Assembly (NCBI GenBank): GCA_945828295.1
Contig: CALZQV010000005.1
Coordinates: 1 to 36,534 of the forward strand
Reading direction: 5' to 3'
From: an uncultured Prevotellaceae bacterium
Lineage (GTDB): Bacteria; Bacteroidota; Bacteroidia; Bacteroidales; Bacteroidaceae
Length of the DNA: 36,534 bases
Shown here: positions 26,740 to 33,279 of the stretch, one piece after another
Numbering within the stretch: the first letter of the stretch is position 1
Layout: every line of letters begins with the position of its first letter
Position numbers and translations under genes: made by a program
The notes under the pieces: model-generated
The model's input: only the letters and a program-made list of their open reading frames with translations
Database searches by the model: none
Told to the model about the DNA's origin: nothing

Positions 26740-26784
26740 AATCGTGGCCATTCCTCGGGTGGGGGAGTGGCCACGATTTTCTTT
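26740..26784 (+). terminator. Intrinsic terminator after the lyase-like gene
   Basis: An 11-bp perfect stem (AATCGTGGCCA / TGGCCACGATT) with a 17-nt loop is followed by TTTCTTT. It lies 27 bp past the stop codon and before the promoter of the next gene. Confidence 0.85.
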
Positions 26785-26846
26785 CGCTGGGCTGGTAATT
26801 AGCCACAAAGGCGGCAAAAATGTTGCAATAAACCAACTTTATTTCG

Positions 26847-26854
26847 TAATTTTG
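26847..26854 (+). promoter_or_regulatory. Promoter -7 box of the polyprenyl synthase gene
   Basis: TAATTTTG matches TAnnTTTG; a near -33 element GTTG lies at 26822-26825 (21-bp spacing). A purine-rich AAGAAGGAA lies before the ATG at 26875, one of the few Shine-Dalgarno-like sites here. Confidence 0.65.
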
Positions 26855-26874
26855 CAGGTAAAGAAGGAACGACC

Positions 26875-27861
26875 ATGGATTTACTGGCTGAGATAAGGCG
26901 CCCCATCGAGGAAGAACTCAGGGATTATCGACACATTTTTGAACAGACGTTGCAGACCGATAATTCACTCCTGCAGATGGCGCTCAACCACTTGCTGAAG
27001 CGACAGGGAAAGATGATGCGCCCCATTCTGGTGCTGCTCGTGGCCCGATATGTGGGCCACGACGGGCCGATGCCCCAGAGCGTGCTGCACGCAGCCGTAT
27101 CCCTCGAACTGCTCCACACGGCCTCGCTCGTCCACGACGACGTGGTTGACGAGAGCGACCGCCGCAGGGGCCAGAAGTCGGTGAATGCCTTGCTCGACAA
27201 CAAGGCGGCCGTGCTCGTGGGCGATTTCCTCCTGTCGAAGGCTCTCTTCCACGCTGCCCAGACGGGAAGCCAGCAGGTGGTCACCTGGGTATCGGAGCTT
27301 GGGCAGACCCTCTCCGACGGTGAACTTCATCAGCTCGCAAATCTTGACAAAACGGAGGTTTCTGAGGACGACTACTTCGAGGTGATTCGAAAGAAGACGG
27401 CGTCGCTCTTCGAGACCTGCGCCCTCGCCGGTGCCTTGCTGGGTGGGGGAGAGCCGGCCGACATCGACCGCATGGCCCGGTTCGGCCGTTCGCTGGGCCT
27501 CTGCTTCCAGATGCGCGACGACCTTCTCGACTTTGATAATCAACATGATACGGGTAAGCCGGCGGGCAACGACCTGAAGGAGGGGAAGCTCACGCTACCC
27601 GTCATCCATGCCCTCCTGACCGGCGCATCCAAGCCGATGATGGACCTGGCCATAAAGGTGCGTAGGGGAGAGGCCTCGCAACCTGAAATCGACCGTCTCC
27701 TGGCGTATACCCTTGAGAAGGACGGCATCGAGTACACGAAGAAATATATGTACAAAATAGAATCCCAGGCCAACGGCTTCCTAATCCAGCACGAGGGCCG
27801 GGAGGATGTCACACAATCCCTTGTTTCTTACTTGAAATTCGTTGTCGGTCGCGACGTGTAA
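26875..27861 (+). CDS. Trans-polyprenyl diphosphate synthase
   Basis: Head-to-tail prenyltransferase that extends farnesyl diphosphate with isopentenyl diphosphate to make the long side chain of menaquinone (IspB/HepT type). Length is 328 residues. The first aspartate-rich motif is DDVVDESD in LVHDDVVDESDRRRG, and the second is DDLLD in QMRDDLLDFD; both are complete, and GKMMRPILVLL is the substrate-binding Lys-Arg region. It is a single gene between its own promoter and a repeat-rich convergent junction with the OmpA-like gene. The product chain length cannot be told from sequence alone. Menaquinone would serve the fumarate-reducing SdhC at the right edge. Confidence 0.9.
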   Translation: MDLLAEIRRPIEEELRDYRHIFEQTLQTDNSLLQMALNHLLKRQGKMMRPILVLLVARYVGHDGPMPQSVLHAAVSLELLHTASLVHDDVVDESDRRRGQKSVNALLDNKAAVLVGDFLLSKALFHAAQTGSQQVVTWVSELGQTLSDGELHQLANLDKTEVSEDDYFEVIRKKTASLFETCALAGALLGGGEPADIDRMARFGRSLGLCFQMRDDLLDFDNQHDTGKPAGNDLKEGKLTLPVIHALLTGASKPMMDLAIKVRRGEASQPEIDRLLAYTLEKDGIEYTKKYMYKIESQANGFLIQHEGREDVTQSLVSYLKFVVGRDV

Positions 27862-27883
27862 GCATCGTCCTTTTTCCGACCCC

Positions 27884-27973
27884 TCAACGACGGGCGTTCG
27901 TCGACGCATCGACGGAGCCCCAACGACGCATCGACGGAGCCCCGACAATGCATCGTCGAAGCTCCGTCGTTGA
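27884..27973. repeat. Repeat cluster in the convergent junction after the prenyl synthase
   Basis: CGACGCATCGACGGAGCCCC occurs twice in tandem (27902-27921, 27924-27943), with a degenerate third copy to about 27965. An outer 10-bp inverted repeat, TCAACGACGG / CCGTCGTTGA (27884-27893, 27964-27973), closes the block. It could fold into a branched hairpin and may end transcription from both sides, but no U-tract is present. Confidence 0.6.
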
Positions 27974-28018
27974 AGGACCCTTTCCGCGCCCTGTATGAGG
28001 GGGGCGAGGGTAGGGCAG

Positions 28019-28864
28019 TTACTGTGCTGAAATCAGCTCGTAGAGTTTGTCGAGCTTGGGAGCAATAATGATTTCCGTGCGGCGGTTGCGCGCGCGCCCT
28101 TCGGTGCTCTTGTTCGTGTCGACAGGCTTGAATTCGCCACGGCCGCAGGGCTGAATCTGCAGTGGGTTCACAGCGTAAGTCTCTGTCAGTATGCGCACTA
28201 CGCTTGTGGCACGAATCACGCTCAGGTCCCAGTTGTCCTTGAACACCGCCGTGCGTATGGGCACCGAATCCGTGTGTCCCTCGATGAAGACGTCGATGTC
28301 GGTCTGGCGGTTCAGCACGCCTGCCAGCTTGCCCAGGGCCGATTTGCCCATTTCGTTCACTGTGGCGCTGCCCGACTCGAAGAGCAGCTTGTCGCTCATG
28401 GCCACGTACACCTTTCCGCCTTCCTCGCGCACCGTGAGTTCGTCGCTGCTGAATCCCGTGAGTGCGGACTTCACGTTGTCGAGCAGTGACTTCACGCGGG
28501 CGTTCTGCTCGTCGATGACGCCGCGCAGCTGCCGGATGGTCTCCTCGCGCTCGCCCAGTTCCTTCAGTTTACTATTGAGCTGGTTGCTCAGTTGGTCGCG
28601 CTCGCTCTTGTTGGCATTGAGCAGCGTTTGGTAGTTTCGGATTCCGTCGCGCAGTTGGGCCGTGTCAACCTTCAGTCCGTTGTAGAGTTTCTCCAGTGCG
28701 TCGTAGCTTACACGTTTTTCGGCGAGCAAATCTTCAACGCTGTCCCGACTGAAGATGGCAGCCAGTCGTCCTGCCTCCGCAATGTCGTATTTCTTCCTCG
28801 TCACCAGACAGGAGGTCAGGAAGAAGGGCAGCGAGGCCAGAATAAGTAGTTTCAGGGTTTTCAT
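28019..28864 (-). CDS. OmpA-family outer-membrane lipoprotein
   Basis: A 281-residue lipoprotein. The signal peptide ends in a lipobox LTSC (C19), so it is a substrate of Lgt. Residues ~45-125 are a coiled-coil-like region (repeated Leu/Gln/Arg heptads around LSNQLNSKLKELGEREE). Residues ~145-275 are an OmpA C-terminal peptidoglycan-binding domain: VFIEGHTDSVPI, NWDLSVIRATSVVRIL and the ARNRRTEI motif that contacts diaminopimelate. It probably ties the outer membrane to the cell wall. It stands alone, convergent with the prenyl synthase gene. No clear TAnnTTTG box was found upstream. Confidence 0.9.
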   Translation of the reverse strand: MKTLKLLILASLPFFLTSCLVTRKKYDIAEAGRLAAIFSRDSVEDLLAEKRVSYDALEKLYNGLKVDTAQLRDGIRNYQTLLNANKSERDQLSNQLNSKLKELGEREETIRQLRGVIDEQNARVKSLLDNVKSALTGFSSDELTVREEGGKVYVAMSDKLLFESGSATVNEMGKSALGKLAGVLNRQTDIDVFIEGHTDSVPIRTAVFKDNWDLSVIRATSVVRILTETYAVNPLQIQPCGRGEFKPVDTNKSTEGRARNRRTEIIIAPKLDKLYELISAQ

Positions 28865-28936
28865 GTTCTATTTCGTTTAAAAGGGTTGTATTGAATTTAT
28901 GGTCCTTATTCCCCGTAAATCAACGCTTTAGGCCTG

Positions 28937-29015
28937 TTTTTGCCCCGCTGAGAATCGCGCAGAATATTTTTCCTTGCCCGTGGGCGGCAAATATCGCGCT
29001 CTCGGAGGGCAAAAA
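28937..29015. other. Intergenic inverted repeat between deoC and the OmpA-like gene
   Basis: TTTTTGCCC (28937-28945) and GGGCAAAAA (29007-29015) could pair across a 61-nt loop that has weaker internal repeats (GCGCAGAATATTT against AAATATCGCGC). It lies downstream of deoC and might act as its terminator. No other feature is seen in this gap of about 160 bp. Confidence 0.3.
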
Positions 29016-29026
29016 TGGGGTAGTGG

Positions 29027-29962
29027 TCAGAAGAATTTCGTCTCCTTGCCCTCAACCTCGCTGAGCAGCAGATTTGCCAGTCGGCTCGTGCCGAGGCGCA
29101 GGTACTGATTCGTGAGCCACTTCTCACCAAGAATTTCTTTTACAATTGTGTAGTACACCAGCGCGTCGTGGACCGTGTTGAGTCCGCCGGCGGGTTTGAA
29201 GCCAATCTGGATTCCGGTCTTGTCGTAGTACTCCTTGATGGCCTGGCACATCACGTAGGCAGCCTCGGGCGTGGCGGCGGGTTTCTCTTTTCCGGTGCTC
29301 GTCTTGATGTAGTCGGCGCCGGCATACATGGCCAGGATGCTTGCCTTCTTGATGTTCTCGGCGCTGCCCAGGAGTCCGGTTTCCAGGATGACCTTCAGTT
29401 TCTTTTCACCGCAGAGCGCCTTCAGTTCGAAGATTTCGTCGCACACGGTCTCGTAGTCGCCCGACAGGAATTTGCCGACGCTCATGACCATATCTATTTC
29501 CGTTGCACCATCCTTCAGGGCGAGGGCGGTTTCGGCTACTTTCACCTCGAGCAGGGCCTGGGATGAAGGGAAACTTCCGCTAACGCATGCAACTTCCACG
29601 CCCTCAACCTCGAGGCTCTGCCTCACGATGCTGGCAAAGCACGGATAGACGCATATCGTTGCCACGTGGGGCAGGGTAGGGTAGGCCTCCTCGAACTGGT
29701 TGACGCGCTCGGTGAAGGCCAGCACGCTTTCGTCGGAGTCGGTGGTCTTCAGTGTGGTCAGCTCAACGCTTCCCATCAGGAACTTCTTAACCTCCAAGGT
29801 GTCATTTTCGGGCACTTTTTCCTCGATGAGACGGGCAACCTTTTGTGCCACTTCCTCGTCGCTGACGTGTGTGTCGTACTGTGCAAGCGCTTGTTCGTAC
29901 TTGCTCATTTCCTCTGTGTGGTGGTCGTGGTGGTGATGTCCACAGCTGCAATTTTCGCTCAT
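29027..29962 (-). CDS. deoC: Deoxyribose-phosphate aldolase, with a Cys/His-rich N-terminus
   Basis: Class I aldolase splitting 2-deoxyribose 5-phosphate into glyceraldehyde 3-phosphate and acetaldehyde, the last step of deoxynucleoside breakdown. Length is 311 residues. The Schiff-base Lys is in YIKTSTGK, the second active-site Lys in IGFKPAGG, and the proton-relay Asp is probably the one in ATEIDMVM. The first 18 residues (MSENCSCGHHHHDHHTEE) contain two Cys and six His and precede the usual start region KYEQALAQY; a second ATG at residue 19 could give a normal N-terminus. The start is 2 bp after the mazG-like stop, so it ends the mnmG-apt-uvrC-dtd-mazG-deoC run. Confidence 0.92.
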   Translation of the reverse strand: MSENCSCGHHHHDHHTEEMSKYEQALAQYDTHVSDEEVAQKVARLIEEKVPENDTLEVKKFLMGSVELTTLKTTDSDESVLAFTERVNQFEEAYPTLPHVATICVYPCFASIVRQSLEVEGVEVACVSGSFPSSQALLEVKVAETALALKDGATEIDMVMSVGKFLSGDYETVCDEIFELKALCGEKKLKVILETGLLGSAENIKKASILAMYAGADYIKTSTGKEKPAATPEAAYVMCQAIKEYYDKTGIQIGFKPAGGLNTVHDALVYYTIVKEILGEKWLTNQYLRLGTSRLANLLLSEVEGKETKFF

Positions 29963-29964
29963 AG

Positions 29965-30309
29965 CTATTGTAATTTGGGGTTATTTTTATGTCTTTCCTT
30001 ATCGCGGTTGGTCTTCTTTTCGAATGTCTTTTGCAGGGCTTTGCCAAGGTCGACGCCGGTCTGGTTGGCCAGGCAGAGGAGCACCCACATCACGTCGGCC
30101 ATTTCTTCCTCGAGGGCCTGCTCTCCGTTGTCGGCAGCACGCGGGTCCCTGGCTTTCCACGACTGTTCGCCGTAGCGCCTACTGATTACGCGCGCCAGTT
30201 CGCCAACTTCCTCGGTGAGTACGGCCATATTGGTGAGTTCCGAGAAGTATCTCACGCCATACTCTTTAATCCACGCGTCTACGCGCGCCTGTGCTTCCTC
30301 TATCGTCAT
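29965..30309 (-). CDS. MazG-like nucleotide pyrophosphohydrolase
   Basis: A 114-residue all-alpha NTP pyrophosphatase of the MazG/dUTPase superfamily. The metal-binding helices are visible: EEVGELARV (E-E-x-x-E) at about 32-40 and the E-x-x-D motif in EEEMADVMWVL at about 69-79. Such single-domain proteins hydrolyse non-canonical or excess NTPs to NMP and pyrophosphate, and this one is probably house-cleaning. The C-terminal tail is Lys/Asn-rich and disordered. The ATG at 30309 lies right after a 70-bp heptamer repeat; the stop is 2 bp before deoC, so translation is probably coupled to deoC. Confidence 0.85.
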   Translation of the reverse strand: MTIEEAQARVDAWIKEYGVRYFSELTNMAVLTEEVGELARVISRRYGEQSWKARDPRAADNGEQALEEEMADVMWVLLCLANQTGVDLGKALQKTFEKKTNRDKERHKNNPKLQ

Positions 30310-30310
30310 A

Positions 30311-30380
30311 ATTCTTAACTCTTAACTCTTAATTCTTACCTCCTACCTCTTACCTCTTACCTCTAATCTCTTACCTCCCC
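30311..30380. repeat. 7-bp tandem repeat filling the dtd/mazG gap
   Basis: Ten contiguous heptamers, with consensus CCTCTTA or ACTCTTA on the plus strand, occupy the whole gap between the dtd stop (30381) and the mazG-like start (30309). On the mRNA they read as repeated TAAGAGG/TAAGAGT, so they hold several GGAGG/AGAGG runs that resemble ribosome-binding sites. Confidence 0.85.
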
Positions 30381-30833
30381 TCACTCCCTGTTCTTCGAGT
30401 CGATGCAGATGGTTACGGGGCCGTCGTTGACGAGAGAAACCTGCATATCGGCGCCGAATACGCCCGTGCCTACCTCCTGTCCCAGCAGGGAGGAGATGTG
30501 GCGGCAGAATGCGTTGTAGAGTGGTTTGGCAACCTCTGGGCGCGCGGCACGGATGTAGCTTGGGCGGTTGCCCTTGCGTGTGCTTGCAAAGAGGGTGAAT
30601 TGGCTAACGACGATAATCTCGCCACCGGCGTCTGTGATGTTGCAGTTCATGACGCCCTCGCTGTCGTCGAAGATGCGCAGGGCGATAATTTTGCGGCAAA
30701 GCCAGTCGATGTCGTCCTGGCCGTCGGTGTCCTCGATGCCCAGGAGCACCAGCATGCCGGCTTTTATGCTGCATTTCGTGCGTCCGTCGATGCTGACGCT
30801 GGCTTCCTTTACGCGTTGTATGACGACTCTCAT
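30381..30833 (-). CDS. dtd: D-aminoacyl-tRNA deacylase
   Basis: Removes D-amino acids and glycine mis-attached to tRNA. The 150-residue length is standard. The chiral-proofreading motifs SQFTLFA (about residues 77-83) and NDGPVT (about 136-141, with the Gly-cisPro) are complete, and the N-terminus MRVVIQRVKEASV is typical. The ATG lies 9 bp after the uvrC stop, so the two are co-transcribed. The stop is followed directly by the 7-bp repeat. Confidence 0.94.
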   Translation of the reverse strand: MRVVIQRVKEASVSIDGRTKCSIKAGMLVLLGIEDTDGQDDIDWLCRKIIALRIFDDSEGVMNCNITDAGGEIIVVSQFTLFASTRKGNRPSYIRAARPEVAKPLYNAFCRHISSLLGQEVGTGVFGADMQVSLVNDGPVTICIDSKNRE

Positions 30834-30842
30834 ATTGCGAAA

Positions 30843-32684
30843 TTACGTATTTTCTTCATTACGCACAAGCGCATCGTGCAGAATTTTAGCTTTATTAACA
30901 CCTATAACTTCACTTAACGCTTCAAGTGATGCTTCGCGTATGCGCTTTACGCTGCGGAACTGCTTGATGAGCTGGTCGCGCGTTTTCGGCCCGATGCCTT
31001 TGATGTTGTCCAGTTCCGATGCAACCTGGTGCTTGCTGCGCTTGTCGCGGTGGAAAGTGATGGCAAAGCGGTGCACTTCGTCCTGTATATGTGTGAGCAG
31101 GTGGAAGAGTGGGCTGTCGCTCTTCATGCCCACAACCTGCGGCGGGAATCCGTAGAGCAGTTCGTGGGTGCGGTGGTGGCTGTCCTTGGCCAATCCGGCG
31201 ATGGGAATCTGCAGTCGCAATTCGTCTTCTACAACCTTGCGCACGACCTCCATTTGGCCCCTTCCGCCGTCGGTGATGATGAGGTCGGGTAGGGGAGTCT
31301 CTTCCTCTTTCATGCGCGAATAGCGGCGTCGCACGACCTCCTGCATCGAGGCATAATCGTCGGGGCCTTCAACGGTCTTGATGATGTATTTGCGGTAGTC
31401 CTTTTTCGATGGTTTGCCCATCTTGAACACGACGCAGCCAGCCACGGCATCGGTGCCCTGCGAGTTTGAATTATCGAAACACTCGATGCTCACGGGCATC
31501 TTTTCGAGGTCGAGCAGCGACTGCAGCTCCTTCATCAGTCGCACGCCTTTCTGTTCGGGATTCAGCTTGTCGGCCTGGTTCAGGCGGTCTTTTTTATATT
31601 GTAATACGTTGAGGCGCGACAACTCCAGCAGTTTCTTCTTATCGCCCCGTTGTGGGATGATAAATTCGACGCCGTCGAGCGATAGTTCCACGTGGAACGG
31701 TACGATTATTTCCTTGCTCTTGCTGGGGTATCGCTTGCGCATTTCGCCGATGCCCAGCACCAGAAGTTCCTCGGGTGATTCGTCGAGCCGCTTCTTGATT
31801 TCGAAGGTGAAGGCCTGCGTGATGCAGCCGTTCACGACGTGGAGGAAGTTGACGTAGGCCTCCTTTTCGCCCACCTCGATGTTGTAGACGTCGGTATTCG
31901 AAACCACGCTGCTCACGACCTCGCTCTTGCTGCGATAGTTCTCCAGCATGAGGTATTTGCGCTTGAGCGCCTCGGCTTCCTCGAAGCGCAGTTCGGCGGC
32001 CAGCTGCTGCATCTCGTCGCGCATGTGCTGTTGTAATTCGCGCGTGTTTCCCTTCAGTATTTCCATGGCTTCGTCAATCCATCGCATGTATTCCTCGTGG
32101 GATAGTTTGCCGATGCACATGCCGGCGCAGTTATGGATGTGGTAGTCCAGGCACTCGCGGTACTTGCCAGCGGCCACGCCCTCGGCCGTTACGGGTGTGT
32201 TGCAGCGCCTGAGGGGGTAGATGTTGCGGATGAGTTCGAGCAGCATATACATCGTCTGCACGTGGCTGTAGGGGCCGAAATAGGTGCCAAAGCGCTTGTT
32301 AATCTTGCGTGTCTGGAAGATGCGCGGGAAGTACTCGTTGGTCACGACGATGCTGGGGTAGGTCTTGCCGTCCTTCAGCAGGATGTTGTACTTGGGGTTC
32401 CACTGCTTGATGAGGTTGTTTTCGAGCAGCAGCGCGTCTTCCTCGGTGTTCACGACGACGTACTTGATGTCGCGAATGTTCTCTACCAGACGCTTTGTCT
32501 TCAGGTTTTGGTGCTCTTTCTGGAAGTACGAAGATACCCTGCGCTTCAGCCGCTTTGCCTTGCCCACGTAGATGATGGTGCCCGTATCGTCGAGATACTG
32601 GTAGCAGCCAGGCTTGTCGGGCAGGTTGCTGACGATGCCCTTCAGGTATTCCTTCAGTTCTTCCTTTGTGCGTTTTTGCACCAT
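30843..32684 (-). CDS. uvrC: Excinuclease ABC subunit C
   Basis: Makes both incisions in nucleotide excision repair with UvrA and UvrB. Length 613 residues. The GIY-YIG nuclease (3' cut) is at about 20-100 (PGCYQYL, IIYVGKAKRLKRRV, EEDALLLENNLI). A UVR domain that binds UvrB is near 205-240. The RNase H-like 5'-cut nuclease has IECFDNSNSQGTDAV and IITDGGRGQ. Helix-hairpin-helix motifs end the protein (IKGIGPKTRDQLIKQF, LSEVIGVNKAKILHD). It is 11 bp after apt. A parS-like site lies inside the coding sequence at 31684-31699, over the codons for PFHVELS. Confidence 0.96.
   Translation of the reverse strand: MVQKRTKEELKEYLKGIVSNLPDKPGCYQYLDDTGTIIYVGKAKRLKRRVSSYFQKEHQNLKTKRLVENIRDIKYVVVNTEEDALLLENNLIKQWNPKYNILLKDGKTYPSIVVTNEYFPRIFQTRKINKRFGTYFGPYSHVQTMYMLLELIRNIYPLRRCNTPVTAEGVAAGKYRECLDYHIHNCAGMCIGKLSHEEYMRWIDEAMEILKGNTRELQQHMRDEMQQLAAELRFEEAEALKRKYLMLENYRSKSEVVSSVVSNTDVYNIEVGEKEAYVNFLHVVNGCITQAFTFEIKKRLDESPEELLVLGIGEMRKRYPSKSKEIIVPFHVELSLDGVEFIIPQRGDKKKLLELSRLNVLQYKKDRLNQADKLNPEQKGVRLMKELQSLLDLEKMPVSIECFDNSNSQGTDAVAGCVVFKMGKPSKKDYRKYIIKTVEGPDDYASMQEVVRRRYSRMKEEETPLPDLIITDGGRGQMEVVRKVVEDELRLQIPIAGLAKDSHHRTHELLYGFPPQVVGMKSDSPLFHLLTHIQDEVHRFAITFHRDKRSKHQVASELDNIKGIGPKTRDQLIKQFRSVKRIREASLEALSEVIGVNKAKILHDALVRNEENT
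31684..31699. promoter_or_regulatory. parS-like site inside uvrC
   Basis: AGTTCCACGTGGAACG matches the ParB-binding consensus TGTTYCACGTGRAACA at 14 of 16 positions, mismatched only at the two ends. The inner 14 bp GTTCCACGTGGAAC is a perfect palindrome. It lies 1.57 kb from the better site at 33264-33279. Being in coding sequence does not exclude function, since parS sites often lie inside genes. Confidence 0.5.
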
Positions 32685-32695
32685 GTCGCCGTCGT

Positions 32696-33226
32696 TTAGA
32701 TTTTGATGAGCGTGGTTATTTCCGTGTCGTCGTCGAACACGCTGCGGCCGTTGAGGCCTTCGATGGTGAGCTCGATGAGGAAGTTAATGTAGATTTTGCG
32801 GGGGTGGAACTCCTGCACGAGGCCGTAGGCGGCCTTCATGCTGCCGCCCGTGGCCAACAGGTCGTCGTGGAGCAGCACCACGTCGTCGGGCGTGATGGCG
32901 TCGGTATGTATCTCGATGGTATCCTTGCCGTATTCCTTCATGTAGGTTGCCTTGCGCGTCTCGGCGGGCAGTTTGCCTGGTTTGCGGCACATGACGAAGC
33001 CGGCTCCCAGCCGGAGTGCCAGCGCGGCGCCTACGACGAAGCCTCGGCTCTCGATGCCCACAACCTTGGTGATGCCTTTGTCCTTGTAGAGGTCATAGAG
33101 TTCGTCGACGAGGATGCGCAGGCACTCGGGGTTTTTGAACAGTGTGCTCACGTCCTTAAACTGGATGCCCTTGATGGGGAAGTCGGGCACGTTGCGCAGG
33201 TTTTGCAGTAGGATGGGGTTATTCAT
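32696..33226 (-). CDS. apt: Adenine phosphoribosyltransferase
   Basis: Purine salvage enzyme joining adenine and PRPP to give AMP. The 176-residue length is normal. The PRPP-binding loop is VVLLHDDLLATGGS (about 121-134); KVVGIESRGFVVGAALA is the adenine/phosphate-binding segment, and the N-terminal RNVPDFPIKGIQFKDV is typical. It is in the mnmG-apt-uvrC run, 51 bp after mnmG and 11 bp before uvrC. The gap before it carries the parS-like site. Confidence 0.94.
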   Translation of the reverse strand: MNNPILLQNLRNVPDFPIKGIQFKDVSTLFKNPECLRILVDELYDLYKDKGITKVVGIESRGFVVGAALALRLGAGFVMCRKPGKLPAETRKATYMKEYGKDTIEIHTDAITPDDVVLLHDDLLATGGSMKAAYGLVQEFHPRKIYINFLIELTIEGLNGRSVFDDDTEITTLIKI

Positions 33227-33263
33227 TTGTTTTATTGGTTAGGGTTGACGGTTTGGGATTGAA

Positions 33264-33279
33264 TGTTTCACGTGGAACT
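33264..33279. promoter_or_regulatory. parS-like centromere site overlapping the mnmG stop
   Basis: TGTTTCACGTGGAACT matches TGTTTCACGTGGAACA (reverse complement of the well-known parS sequence TGTTCCACGTGAAACA) at 15 of 16 positions. It lies between mnmG and apt and overlaps the last two bases of the mnmG stop. ParB binds such sites near the replication origin, and mnmG (gidA) is a classic origin-proximal gene in many bacteria. No parA or parB is in the window. Confidence 0.7.

Noticed and set aside
25091-26836. 581-residue minus-strand open frame opposite the lyase-like gene
   Set aside because: Antisense shadow; it also crosses the intrinsic terminator at 26740-26784.
28906-29130. 74-residue minus-strand open frame between deoC and the OmpA-like gene
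   Set aside because: It overlaps the 3' end of deoC in another frame, is Arg/Ser-rich and has no start signals.
30311-30380. CRISPR-like array
   Set aside because: Units are contiguous 7-mers with no unique spacers. The polA, mnmG and intergenic arrays also lack spacers, and no cas genes are present.
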